Positions 7,024 through 15,552 of a stretch of 24,393 bases of DNA are shown here, piece by piece. Position 1 is the first letter of the stretch. Every line of letters begins with the position of its first letter. The position numbers were made by a program, and so were the translations under genes. The stretch comes from a virus, in the IMG/VR virus record IMGVR_UViG_3300012964_000056, positions 1 to 24,393 of that record. One strand, 5' to 3'. Below the pieces are notes generated by a model, which saw only the letters and a list, made by a program, of their open reading frames with translations, searched no databases and was not told the DNA's origin.

Positions 7024-7413
7024 TTATTTATTCACCTTTGACATGTCCATAACGCCTTTGCTCAAGGCTTCTTTATGGATCTTGATGATTGGCTTTTCCA
7101 TCTTTACCGATGGCATTTTCATATCGATAGAAACAAGACCAGTGGCAAATGGCACCAACAACAAAATCAAAGGAATGACAAGCAATGCTGCACCTTTTTC
7201 ACTGTCTTTATTTTTAGGAAGATTCAAGCTGCTGATGAAAGACGAGAAGATTGGAGAAGTGGTAATTGCTCTGGTAATGGTGATGAACATCATAAAAGCA
7301 CCAGAAGCAGTTCCTGGATTGGCTTGTATGAATGCTGCCACAGCATCAGATTGCAAATAAGACAACACTGCTACGATAGCACCGAGAATAATAACTTTAA
7401 AACCTTTTAACAT
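7024..7413 (-). CDS. Holin-like membrane protein
   Basis: Protein of 129 residues likely to form the inner-membrane hole that triggers lysis. Hydrophobic segments are visible at about residues 4-20 (GFKVIILGAIVAVLSYL), a weaker one at 37-58 (SGAFMMFITITRAITTS) and a strong one at 75-97 (GAALLVIPLILLLVPFATGL). The first half has the shape of uncharacterised phage holins with a Pro/Gly turn between two helices. The C-terminal tail is Lys/Met-rich. I chose the ATG at 7413, which has AAAGGAAAAT about 8 nt upstream; a frame extension to 7449 has no such site. Position between the endolysin and the spanin pair supports holin or antiholin function, but the class is not certain. Confidence 0.55.
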   Translation of the reverse strand: MLKGFKVIILGAIVAVLSYLQSDAVAAFIQANPGTASGAFMMFITITRAITTSPIFSSFISSLNLPKNKDSEKGAALLVIPLILLLVPFATGLVSIDMKMPSVKMEKPIIKIHKEALSKGVMDMSKVNK

Positions 7414-7463
7414 TTTATTTTCCTTTTCTATTGCAGACAAATATGCCACTGCCTGCTTATGGC

Positions 7464-7889
7464 TTATACACGCTCAAAGTGTGGTGCATCAAAGAATGTA
7501 TGATCAAGTGTCTGACCATCACTGTCCCAATCTCCACCCCACTTGATAGTAACTCCTTCTTCTTGTGCTGCTCTTTTCATAAGACCAGCCAGAACTCCAA
7601 ATCTTGAAATCTCTTTAGCGCTGCCTTTATTGACTGCTTCCATATCTATTGGAGATGGATATAAATCAACAGCATGCGAATAACCATCAGATTGCATTAA
7701 ATGTTTGCTATTCATTGTTGTTGTTTTGCCATCATCAAATAATATCTTTTGACGTTCTGCAGTTCTTAAAGTTTCGCGAACTGAAAAATCCATGATTTGA
7801 TATGACATTGCTTTTCTGATAACTCGAACCATTGCTGGATCCAACTTATCATTTAGTCTTTCTTCGCTTTTGTCGCCAAATGAATACAT
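7464..7889 (-). CDS. Endolysin, M15-family D,L-peptidase (L-alanyl-D-glutamate type)
   Basis: Zinc peptidase of 141 residues that cuts peptidoglycan cross-bridge peptides during lysis. The metal-site pattern of M15 (VanY/T5-endolysin-like) enzymes is readable: SKHLMQSDGYSHAVDLYP supplies His63 and Asp75, and DAPHFE near the C terminus supplies His137; the GGDW motif (118-121) is also typical. The spacing between His63 and Asp75 is longer than the usual seven residues, as in members with an inserted DGY/F-type loop. There is no signal peptide, so a holin is needed for export. The ATG overlaps the stop of the upstream membrane-protein gene (TAATG). Confidence 0.88.
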   Translation of the reverse strand: MYSFGDKSEERLNDKLDPAMVRVIRKAMSYQIMDFSVRETLRTAERQKILFDDGKTTTMNSKHLMQSDGYSHAVDLYPSPIDMEAVNKGSAKEISRFGVLAGLMKRAAQEEGVTIKWGGDWDSDGQTLDHTFFDAPHFERV

Positions 7890-8176
7890 TATTGTCTATT
7901 CGCCTTATCTACTTTTCTATCTAATTTATCTTCTATTCTAGTCAGAAAAGATTCAATCTTATTAAATTGGGACTCAATCTTCTTGTCTGATTCTTGTCTC
8001 TCAAATTCCAAATGATTGATCTGGAATGTATGAAGGCTCAAGGTCGTTTCAATTTTTCCCATATACATTAAAACGCCAACTGCTACTGTTACTGTTGTAA
8101 ATAAGTGGCCGATCGTCACTTTCTTCTCTAAATGCCACTTTTTATCTTCTTTAGAATTACAATCACAATCTGACAT
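7889..8176 (-). CDS. Single-pass membrane protein with coiled coil, first gene of the lysis block
   Basis: Protein of 95 residues: a hydrophilic N terminus with MSDCDCNSKED, one transmembrane segment at about residues 20-40 (TIGHLFTTVTVAVGVLMYMG), then a heptad-like helical tail (INHLEFERQESDKKIESQFNK onward) predicted to coil. This topology occurs in small phage lysis-associated proteins, in antiholins and in uncharacterised families. It is the first gene after a strong promoter-like sequence, has AAGGAGA a few bases upstream of its ATG, and overlaps the endolysin start by 1 nt. A second holin or lysis regulator is plausible, not proven. Confidence 0.6.
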   Translation of the reverse strand: MSDCDCNSKEDKKWHLEKKVTIGHLFTTVTVAVGVLMYMGKIETTLSLHTFQINHLEFERQESDKKIESQFNKIESFLTRIEDKLDRKVDKANRQ

Positions 8177-8196
8177 TTTATCTCCTTTTTATTTTA

Positions 8197-8225
8197 ATTA
8201 TACTCTTTAATTGATCAAATATCAA
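8197..8225 (-). promoter_or_regulatory. Near-consensus sigma70 promoter of the lysis block
   Basis: On the minus strand TTGATA (8225-8220) is followed after exactly 17 nt by TATAAT (8202-8197), a 5/6 and a 6/6 match to the sigma70 hexamers with optimal spacing. The predicted start point, about 8190, lies just before the Shine-Dalgarno AAGGAGA (8187-8181) and the ATG at 8176. It is the only clear gap in this part of the operon. It would give the lysis genes and the downstream small virion genes their own transcription. Confidence 0.6.
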
Positions 8226-8234
8226 ACTGCTGAA

Positions 8235-8684
8235 TTATGTTCCTGCTGGATATGCTGGTTGCGTCGGAAGCACATTAGAAATGCCTTGAATGACCGCGCG
8301 TAGATCTGCTACGTAAGCCTGCCACTCTGCTGGGAAAGGTGCATTAACTTTCATACAGCGAATTGCTACCATGTCAGATTTGTCTAGGGCTTCCTGCGCT
8401 AATTTCTGATTGGCGATTAAATCGGCCTGAGCCTTCTCGGCATTAACCTTAGCTCGATATGCTAGACCTATATCAGTTGGAGTAAAAACTCCATTGACAT
8501 AGGTGAATCCGCCATAAACAAAATCCTGCGGTAATTCAGCAACATCTAATACCTCTAAGTTGAAAAAATTCTCTTCATGATAAAATTTGCCTTTGTTTTC
8601 GATCTGTATATGTGAGGAAAATATTTCTATTACTTCTCCAGCAAATAACACTACAGTATCAGATTTTCTTCTAACTATTTTCAT
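8235..8684 (-). CDS. Tail-fibre assembly chaperone-like protein
   Basis: Protein of 149 residues. The second half has the signature of phage tail-fibre assembly/tail assembly chaperone proteins: a helical stretch AYRAKVNAEKAQADLIANQK, then LDKSDMVAIRCM, APFPAEWQAYVADLRAVI, and the ending LPTQPAYPAGT ('W..y...LR.i......lP..PayP'). The first half is beta-rich with FVYGGFTYVNGVFTP. Such proteins help fold and trimerise the fibre encoded next to them, here the 747-residue fibre ending 9 nt upstream. The Shine-Dalgarno AGGAGA lies in the gap. Base composition is noticeably less AT-rich than in neighbouring genes, suggesting exchange of the fibre-chaperone module. Confidence 0.75.
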   Translation of the reverse strand: MKIVRRKSDTVVLFAGEVIEIFSSHIQIENKGKFYHEENFFNLEVLDVAELPQDFVYGGFTYVNGVFTPTDIGLAYRAKVNAEKAQADLIANQKLAQEALDKSDMVAIRCMKVNAPFPAEWQAYVADLRAVIQGISNVLPTQPAYPAGT

Positions 8685-8693
8685 TGTTTTCTC

Positions 8694-10937
8694 CTAGGAT
8701 GCGAAGTTAAGTGGAATTATAGCATATCCATTATTAGCAGCATTACGTCCTATCAAGCCATACTTTCCAGTCAATGTTGTGATTAAACCAACTGAAGGAT
8801 TGCCACTAGTGTTAGTAGTAATTGGAGAAATGGAGTCGGATAATAATTCAGATAACATTAATTTTCTTGTTTGTTGATCAATATAGAAGCTCCGCATATA
8901 GATCCTATATGCACCTCCACCATTAGTATCCCCAGTCATGAAAATTATACCTCTTCCATTTGTAAATATAATCCCTCGAATTGTAGGATTTGCTATACCT
9001 GCAAAAATGTTTAATGTAGTCTCTGGATAGTTATTAATTGTTGTGCCTGATATTGTTACAGACCATAGATTAATGGTGGTAGAAGATCTTGATACGATCA
9101 AGGCTGTGGTGGCTGATACGGCGACACACTTTATATTATCCTGCGTAACTGAAATACTCATATTAGCTACAGCTGCATTAGCTGTTACAGTCGTGCCAGA
9201 AACAGTAAACACTTGGGCACCTAAATAGTTAGTTGTGCCGCGATAAGCATAGAAATAAGCTGTTGCTGATAATTGGCAAACCGAAAGATATTCTGTGCCA
9301 TCTACAACTCCACCAAAACCACTGGTTATAGCATTGACTGTCGGAGTTGTGCCAGAAACAGTAATAACCACTCCTTTTGCAGTAACTCCTGTAGAGTAGC
9401 CTAGATATGCTGATGTTGAAGAGATGTAGAATAAGTGTATGTTATCAGTGCTAGTAGCAGCCACTACTACAGCTGCATTAGCTGTTACTGTTGTGCCTGA
9501 AATTGAAAGCACCATCACTTTATGTGTTGCTGTAGTACTGTAAGAAATTAAAACGTGGGTAGAATCTAATGCAATACAAGTTAGCTCACTCACAGCTGCT
9601 AATGCTTCAATAGTGGTGATTGCACCCAAAGACAGCCCCTCACCAGTAGATGTCACGACACAGGCTTTGACCGCAGCAGTAGCTGTATTATCCCAATATA
9701 GCACTAGTGCTGTGGTGTCGGATATTGGAGTAAAACATTCTTTATTGGTGTTTGTGGCTATCGTATAGGTAACTGCATTCAAAGTATCAAGATGTATTAA
9801 ATCATTAATCTTTGAGGGAGACATTTGATCGTTATGCCATACTCCTGCAGCGGTGCTAATGCTAGAGCAACGTACAGTTACAGTTTCACCAGCATTCACA
9901 ACACCCTTAACATTTCCAGCATTATCAATTATAGTGAATGTGTAAGTTCCAGCATTTTTAACGCTATAAGATTGTCCAAGAGACAATGTGGTTGCATTTG
10001 GCAACACAACGGAAAGTCCATAGGTTGTTGCGGTAAATATTTGTAATTTTGTGCTGGCTGAAGTTAGAGTTACATTTGCTCCGCTTGATGTCGTGGTTGA
10101 ACCACCCTCATTTGAAGCAGAAGAAGTAACAAACATAATATTAAAATCTGTACCATTATATATTAATGGATATGTTCCTGTTGTCAATAATGTGTTAGCT
10201 GCAATAGCAGTTCCATCAAGATTCTTGATGCTCTTAATCCCAAGACCATTAACATTGATGGTAGATGCACCTGTATTGGCATTCGCAGGTTTCAATTTTA
10301 CTATTTGTCCTGTTGCATATGCAGTGATGGCTGGTGAGGGAGCAACTACATAAGCATCTGCTGCTCCTGTGTCTGCTGCATAATTTAAATATTCACCTGC
10401 TAATTTAGCAACATTCGTTACTACGAAATTAGTTCCATCATACACAAGAGTATATATGCCAGCAGTGGCTAATTCTCCAGCAGCAGGATCTGCACCAGAG
10501 ACAGTCTTGATGCTCTTAACCCCAAGACCATTAACATTGATGGTAGATGCACCTGTATTGACATTGGCAGGTTTCAGTGTTACTATCTGTCCTGTTGCAT
10601 ATGCAGCAATGACTGGCGATGGAGCAACTACATAAGCATCTGCTAATCCTGTGTCTGCTGCATGATTCAACAGTCTAATTCCTGCAGCACCATGATACAT
10701 TTCTATTGCATTTGTTGTGGCATTTATTGATGCTATTGTAATCCAATCTGTGCCATCATGCACTTTCATTAGCCAAGGAGTGGCAGCATCATCTATCCAA
10801 ATAATACCTGCAGCAGCATATGATGGTGCTGTGGCTCCTTTGTGATGATTCATTAGTGCTACTTTACCTGCATTATCTTGAGTTCTATATTGAAGACCAG
10901 TCTGATTTGCTGCAATTTCTGGATTTTGTTGTGACAT
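8694..10937 (-). CDS. Large tail fibre with duplicated module and propeller-like repeats
   Basis: Protein of 747 residues, probable host-recognition fibre. The N-terminal part (NQTGLQYRTQDNAGKVALMN) looks like a virion-attachment region. Two copies of a domain of about 55 residues follow: HAADTGLADAYVVAPSPVIA... and YAADTGAADAYVVAPSPAIT..., each ending in NTGASTINVNGLG(V/I)KSIK, a module known from many phage tail proteins. The C-terminal half has at least five imperfect repeats built around ISGTTVTANAAVVV and strands such as HVLISYS, compatible with a beta-propeller or stacked beta domain. No enzyme motif is seen. Next upstream is the tail-tip gene (1 bp gap), next downstream the fibre chaperone. 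Confidence 0.78.
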   Translation of the reverse strand: MSQQNPEIAANQTGLQYRTQDNAGKVALMNHHKGATAPSYAAAGIIWIDDAATPWLMKVHDGTDWITIASINATTNAIEMYHGAAGIRLLNHAADTGLADAYVVAPSPVIAAYATGQIVTLKPANVNTGASTINVNGLGVKSIKTVSGADPAAGELATAGIYTLVYDGTNFVVTNVAKLAGEYLNYAADTGAADAYVVAPSPAITAYATGQIVKLKPANANTGASTINVNGLGIKSIKNLDGTAIAANTLLTTGTYPLIYNGTDFNIMFVTSSASNEGGSTTTSSGANVTLTSASTKLQIFTATTYGLSVVLPNATTLSLGQSYSVKNAGTYTFTIIDNAGNVKGVVNAGETVTVRCSSISTAAGVWHNDQMSPSKINDLIHLDTLNAVTYTIATNTNKECFTPISDTTALVLYWDNTATAAVKACVVTSTGEGLSLGAITTIEALAAVSELTCIALDSTHVLISYSTTATHKVMVLSISGTTVTANAAVVVAATSTDNIHLFYISSTSAYLGYSTGVTAKGVVITVSGTTPTVNAITSGFGGVVDGTEYLSVCQLSATAYFYAYRGTTNYLGAQVFTVSGTTVTANAAVANMSISVTQDNIKCVAVSATTALIVSRSSTTINLWSVTISGTTINNYPETTLNIFAGIANPTIRGIIFTNGRGIIFMTGDTNGGGAYRIYMRSFYIDQQTRKLMLSELLSDSISPITTNTSGNPSVGLITTLTGKYGLIGRNAANNGYAIIPLNFAS
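10224..10669. repeat. Pair of ~164-bp direct repeats inside the fibre gene
   Basis: Segments at about 10224-10387 and 10506-10669 are similar along their whole length with a 282-bp offset, which is 94 codons and keeps frame. Both begin CTTGATGCTCTTAA and contain AACATTGATGGTAGATGCAC. They encode the duplicated 55-residue fibre module. Differences are scattered, so the duplication is not brand new. The pair could recombine to add or delete a module. Confidence 0.8.
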
Positions 10938-10938
10938 A

Positions 10939-13900
10939 TTATGCTCCCTCTCCGTATCCCACGGCGTTATAGTCGAATGTTTTGGTTATTCTAGTTCCGA
11001 CAGAATTAAAGAATTTTATTTTGAATCCTAAAGCATTCTGATCTGACAACTCCCAATAATCACCAGTCGACATAGTTTGTCCCGTAATTACTATAGCTGG
11101 AGTTGCACGAAAAGGCTTCAAAAAAGTTATTTGAGTGCCAGTTGCATCAGTTGATAAAGCAGAGATATTATCTCCTTTGGTTGTTCTGTCTGGCATGTCT
11201 ATTAGAGCAGTTAATGCACTAATTGATGGAGTTATTCCTGTTGTATAACTGTACAATATCATTCTGAATTGGAATGCTCTGGCAGTATATTCTCCAATTA
11301 TGAAATCTCTCCAAGCAGTCCAAACTGGAGTTGCTGCTGGATCATCAGTTGTTGTTCTGACCTGCAATTTAATTGACCAACTAGATGGAGGTGCAGTTCC
11401 GTCCCAGTCCTCAATCGCATCAACATTGCCCCAATCATCAACATAAGCAGTTGTATCAACTCCTATCGATGTAACATCAGCTGATAATGTAGATGTGTAT
11501 ATGGCTCCTAAATCTACTGCTGGCTCTGTAAATGTATCAAAATTTGGAACATTATCTACATTTAACCAAGTGTCCATGAATCCATCGATGGCAAAAACAT
11601 AAGTTCCAGAACCAAGAATTGAGCCACCATCTCCACCAGTCGTTGGGCTGGTCAATATTAATGAGCCAGCAGAAACACTACAATTCGTTTTATCTCCAAC
11701 GAATGTTGAGTGTTGTGGCAATGATGCAACTGCATTAAGACCCAAAATGTCGCCAATTGTAGAAACTATCAGAGTTTCATTAGTGCTATAAACTCCAGAA
11801 GCAGTAATTGCTTTTATTAAATATGTGCCAGTCAAAGCAGGAACAGTTATTGTATTCTGTGCTGCAGAAATTTTATCAACCAATATAAAAGAATTAGCCC
11901 AAGTGGCACCAGTTGTTAATGCATTATATTTTATTTGATAATGAGATATTGTTTTTCCAACCACTAGATCCCAAGAGAGATATGCAGTGCCACTCAATAT
12001 ATTAACGTTGAAATTAGTTACATCGTCTGGAGCATCAGCACCTGATATTATTTGGTTATATATGTATAATGGTTTAGAATATATGCCATTTTGATTTTTA
12101 TATATTATTTTAAAATCATAATATGTTCCTGCAACCATATTCAATACTGTGATGGTATTGTTAGTTGTAGTAATTACTGATTCAGTCCAGACATTTTCTG
12201 TGCTACCTTTTTGATAAACTATCGGCTCTAGATATCTGCTATATTTTGGTGGCTCTAAAGTTATAATTGCAGCATTGACAATTCCGCCATCAGCATTCAC
12301 AATCAATGCTTCTTCGCCAGTCTGCACTTGTACTAATATTGGCGTTGGTGGCTGCTGCAATTCTTCTGGCATAGTTATGGATGAAGAAAATGCAGGAATT
12401 GTTCCTGTGTCTGCAGAATGAATTGCAGGAGATGCATCAACACATATAATCTCTGCTGTCATATTTGCTGTTGGTCTTATTGACTTGACTATGTATTCTG
12501 CACTCTCACTTCCAGCTTCTCCAAAAGACACTAAATTTCCAACTTGAATTAATGTACTTGTGAATGGCGTTACGAAGCTGATTGTGCTCTGATCACCAAC
12601 TACTGTTGCAATAGTTTCCAACCTTGTTCCTGTATTTGTTCTGATTCTAACTTGATATGTTTTATGATCAGACATGGTGAATATATCATCAATAACAATT
12701 GATTGTGCCAATCCGCCAGAAGAATTGATTGATTTAATTCTTGCATAACCAAGACCAACTAACATAACATCATGATTCATGCGAATCAAATCTCCACGAG
12801 TGCATGCTATGTGCTCAATGTCAGTGTTGAAGCGATACATTTCTGGACGCAATCTTGCTGATGCTATGTGATATCTTCCATCCTTATATACTTGGTCTGG
12901 ATCTGTAATGCCAACTAAATCTAAAGTCTCGAACTTGGTTGCATTATTGGCATCATATCCATCATCATAAACTATTCTTTGGTCTGGCTGATATCCTGAA
13001 TTCTTGTTGATGAAATTTATTTTAATGGCATGTGGTAAGTCTGCGAATGCTTTTTGAGAAGCAAAATTATATGTATTTCTTGGTGTGAATTCTTGTATTG
13101 GCACAGTCTGCACTTTGTCTTCAATTATAGTCCACTTGCCATCTATTTGAGAAACTGATGCTCTGCCTGCAGCTGCAACGTCTTGCAATAAATCTCCAAT
13201 GCTACGACGAGTGTCAACAACATAATTGAATTGTCTTCCTGCAGCTGCACAATTCGCATGCCAAGTCTGCAAGTCAGTTAAATTTAATCTTGAATCTGCA
13301 ATTGGTCTGGCATTAGCATTGCCTTGCATTATCTCTCTGAATATGGAAGCAGGATTTGATGATGCTGTGTCTGCTACCCAAGAAGCACCATTCCAGTCTT
13401 TAATTAAAGAAGTGACAACTCCATTCAGCTGATCCACAACTCCATTTAATTGGTCTGTGGCTTTTATTCTAAGCACTGTGCATGCAATGCCAGACATATT
13501 TATTGGATTAGTATTTCTAACAGAGCGAAGAGCAGTCCATGAAACTGCATCGAATGTATTTGTGTCAACTGAATCCACAGTATTGCGTCTTATTCTAACA
13601 TCATATTGTCCAGCAGCAACTGTCCATCGCAATGCTCTACGAAGTGATGCAGTGGTATCAGCAGTTATTGTTATTGCTGGTTGAGTTGCAACATCAACCC
13701 ATATTCCACTTCCTGCAACTGCATATTGAACATCAAAAGTGATGGTCAATGGAGAGCGAGAACCATTGGTGTTGAATTTGGTAAGACCTCTAGCAAAAGT
13801 AATGTCAACAGAAATTTCATCAATATTATTTTCAGTAGTTCTGGTTTGATATCCTGCCACTTGAGTTAATGCAATGTTCAAGTCATTCTGAATTACTGTA

Positions 13901-14682
13901 TTTGTATATGTTGTCAGTGGAGTATCGGCTGGAAAGCCTTGTTTAGTTTCTATCTCTACATCAGTGAAATCTGTGATTGGAGTCTCTCCAATTTTTAAAT
14001 CAGATATTGACATTGGTCCGTAGCCCCAAACATACAGCATTCTTACATATTGGTCATTGCCAATTGTCTCTGTATAAGGTCTGGCTCCAAATGGAGGAAT
14101 CATTCTGTGCGTGCCCAATGGCTTTGGTATTGTTCCGAAAGGCAGCAGCTGATTGCGAGAGCCTGCAATATATTGAGTTGTTTTCTCTGCAGTTTGCACT
14201 TGCGATATTGCACCAGACCTTGGTTTTGATGGTGGAGCAATTGCATTTAATGCTAATGAACCTGCAATAGAAAATATAGAGCTGCCTACAAATTGTCCAA
14301 AGGCTGTTACTGCAAAGCTGCTGCCAGCCTGAAAGCCGATGCCCAAAGCAGCTCCAATTTGAAGACCTGCATAAGGTGCAGCAGCCATAAGTGCCAAGCT
14401 TAAAACTGTGCGCAATGGGCTTTTACCACCACCTCCACCACCCATAGGGATGATGCGAATAGTTATTCTGTCGCCTTGCTGCGAGACAATATCGCCCCAT
14501 CTATCTTCTGTAATCAATTCATCATTGCAATAAACAATTGCAGACAATTCAAAGTTTAAGCTCGGTTTTATACTATCTACCAATTCAGCAATTGTTTTTC
14601 CATGCTCAATTTCTTGAACAATGCTCTTGACTGAGAAAGGCTCAGGACAATATATCAGCCATGTCTTAGATGAATCTGTCAT
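10939..14682 (-). CDS. J-like: Tail tip / host-specificity protein J-like, with gpI-like N terminus
   Basis: Protein of 1247 residues forming the tail tip that contacts the host. Residues 1-80 look like the ubiquitin-like domain of the lambda gpI tail-assembly protein (LIYCPEPFSVKSI, VYCNDELITEDRWGD, RITIRIIPMGGGGGG). A Gly/Ala-rich hydrophobic stretch follows (about 85-150). After PPSKPRSGAISQVQTAEKTT the gpJ core begins with FGTIPKPLGTHRMIPPFGARP and YVRMLYVWGYGPMSISDLKIG, very characteristic of J homologues. Fibronectin-III-like strands occur near residues 885-970. The C terminus is variable beta sequence. The gene overlaps the NlpC/P60 gene by 17 nt. In lambda, gpI and gpJ are separate, so this looks like a fusion. 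Confidence 0.88.
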   Translation of the reverse strand: MTDSSKTWLIYCPEPFSVKSIVQEIEHGKTIAELVDSIKPSLNFELSAIVYCNDELITEDRWGDIVSQQGDRITIRIIPMGGGGGGKSPLRTVLSLALMAAAPYAGLQIGAALGIGFQAGSSFAVTAFGQFVGSSIFSIAGSLALNAIAPPSKPRSGAISQVQTAEKTTQYIAGSRNQLLPFGTIPKPLGTHRMIPPFGARPYTETIGNDQYVRMLYVWGYGPMSISDLKIGETPITDFTDVEIETKQGFPADTPLTTYTNTVIQNDLNIALTQVAGYQTRTTENNIDEISVDITFARGLTKFNTNGSRSPLTITFDVQYAVAGSGIWVDVATQPAITITADTTASLRRALRWTVAAGQYDVRIRRNTVDSVDTNTFDAVSWTALRSVRNTNPINMSGIACTVLRIKATDQLNGVVDQLNGVVTSLIKDWNGASWVADTASSNPASIFREIMQGNANARPIADSRLNLTDLQTWHANCAAAGRQFNYVVDTRRSIGDLLQDVAAAGRASVSQIDGKWTIIEDKVQTVPIQEFTPRNTYNFASQKAFADLPHAIKINFINKNSGYQPDQRIVYDDGYDANNATKFETLDLVGITDPDQVYKDGRYHIASARLRPEMYRFNTDIEHIACTRGDLIRMNHDVMLVGLGYARIKSINSSGGLAQSIVIDDIFTMSDHKTYQVRIRTNTGTRLETIATVVGDQSTISFVTPFTSTLIQVGNLVSFGEAGSESAEYIVKSIRPTANMTAEIICVDASPAIHSADTGTIPAFSSSITMPEELQQPPTPILVQVQTGEEALIVNADGGIVNAAIITLEPPKYSRYLEPIVYQKGSTENVWTESVITTTNNTITVLNMVAGTYYDFKIIYKNQNGIYSKPLYIYNQIISGADAPDDVTNFNVNILSGTAYLSWDLVVGKTISHYQIKYNALTTGATWANSFILVDKISAAQNTITVPALTGTYLIKAITASGVYSTNETLIVSTIGDILGLNAVASLPQHSTFVGDKTNCSVSAGSLILTSPTTGGDGGSILGSGTYVFAIDGFMDTWLNVDNVPNFDTFTEPAVDLGAIYTSTLSADVTSIGVDTTAYVDDWGNVDAIEDWDGTAPPSSWSIKLQVRTTTDDPAATPVWTAWRDFIIGEYTARAFQFRMILYSYTTGITPSISALTALIDMPDRTTKGDNISALSTDATGTQITFLKPFRATPAIVITGQTMSTGDYWELSDQNALGFKIKFFNSVGTRITKTFDYNAVGYGEGA
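13415..13456. repeat. 21-bp tandem duplication in the tip-protein gene
   Basis: Copies at 13415-13435 and 13436-13456 encode DQLNGVV twice in a row. They differ at five positions, all synonymous, so the peptide duplication has been kept while the DNA drifted. Confidence 0.75.
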
Positions 14683-15079
14683 TGCGATAAAAACCTGATA
14701 TTCTATGCTCCCAATGCACAGAGTTGTATTTCTCTATGCAACTATTTCTTCCCATCTCTGCATGCAACATAGTTTTATCTTCTAAGACAAAACCCACATG
14801 CATCGGTTTGCCACGAACCAGCATGACAATAACATCGCCAAATTTTTCTTCACCAATATTAATTGGCTTCCAATGCTGTGATTCTCTGCTGATGATGTTT
14901 TCTATTTTTACAGATTCAATAGTTCTTTTATATTCGCTACAATATGATGGAAGAGCGATGTCATATTGCTCCATAAAAATCAGCCTAACAAGTCCCCAGC
15001 AATCAACACCAGCACGATCTCTTCCAACCTCTGCGAACTTAATGCCTATATATTTGCCTACCCAAAATGGAATTGCCAT
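14666..15079 (-). CDS. K-like: NlpC/P60-family peptidase, tail tip protein K-like
   Basis: Cysteine peptidase of 137 residues thought to sit at the tail tip and open peptidoglycan during DNA entry. The catalytic Cys27 lies in GVDCWGLVRLIF, the His94 in KPMHVGFVLED and a third polar position in LHAE (His106); these match the NlpC/P60 triad. Lambda gpK has an added N-terminal JAB/MPN metalloprotease domain, which is missing here, as in many shorter homologues. Start and stop overlap its neighbours (TGATG with the DUF1833 gene, 17 nt with the tip gene), in the lambda order M, L, K, I/J. Confidence 0.85.
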   Translation of the reverse strand: MAIPFWVGKYIGIKFAEVGRDRAGVDCWGLVRLIFMEQYDIALPSYCSEYKRTIESVKIENIISRESQHWKPINIGEEKFGDVIVMLVRGKPMHVGFVLEDKTMLHAEMGRNSCIEKYNSVHWEHRISGFYRNDRFI

Positions 15080-15552
15080 CAGAATAATCCTGGAAAAGTG
15101 TTTGGTGTGAATGTGCCAGAAGGATATGGCTCTGAAGTAAAATCCTCCAAAGTTAAGTCTCCCTCTATTACAAATGCGTCGTATTTTACATTTGTTAGTT
15201 TAAAGTCTGTGAAAGAAGCCTCAACAACATCTGGCGAAGATGCCAATACAATTTTAAATACTATTGATGGTGCTGTTGATAAGCTTCTTATGGTCTGCAC
15301 TAGGCTTCTGCTCACATTGTCAATTCTCAATTTAGCTCTCTGGTTACGTCCATCAACATCATCAGGCATAATCAATTCGAATGGATAATAAACATATGTA
15401 TTGCCACCATGAATTATGTCAGCGCCAGAGCTGTTGACTCTAATTGGCGTGGCTAAACTTGCATGAGATATTTCGATAAGCTGCACAAATACTTCTGCAG
15501 TTTGTTCATCAAATATTGCAACCTTTGCTGGAGAAGATAATGCTCTACTCAT
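15079..15552 (-). CDS. DUF1833-like minor tail protein (gpL position)
   Basis: Protein of 157 residues matching the pattern of DUF1833 tail proteins: an opening LIEISHASLATPIRVNSSG, then the G-x-x-Y-xx-F-P-type segment GNTYVYYPFELIMPDDVDG, the strand AKLRIDNVSRSLVQTIRSL, and the ending DFTSEPYPSGTFTPNTFPGL. This family takes the place of lambda gpL between the gpM-like and gpK-like genes and builds the tail tip. Lambda gpL carries an iron-sulphur cluster; I see no cysteines here that could hold one. ATGA and TGATG junctions tie it to its neighbours. Confidence 0.82.
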   Translation of the reverse strand: MSRALSSPAKVAIFDEQTAEVFVQLIEISHASLATPIRVNSSGADIIHGGNTYVYYPFELIMPDDVDGRNQRAKLRIDNVSRSLVQTIRSLSTAPSIVFKIVLASSPDVVEASFTDFKLTNVKYDAFVIEGDLTLEDFTSEPYPSGTFTPNTFPGLF

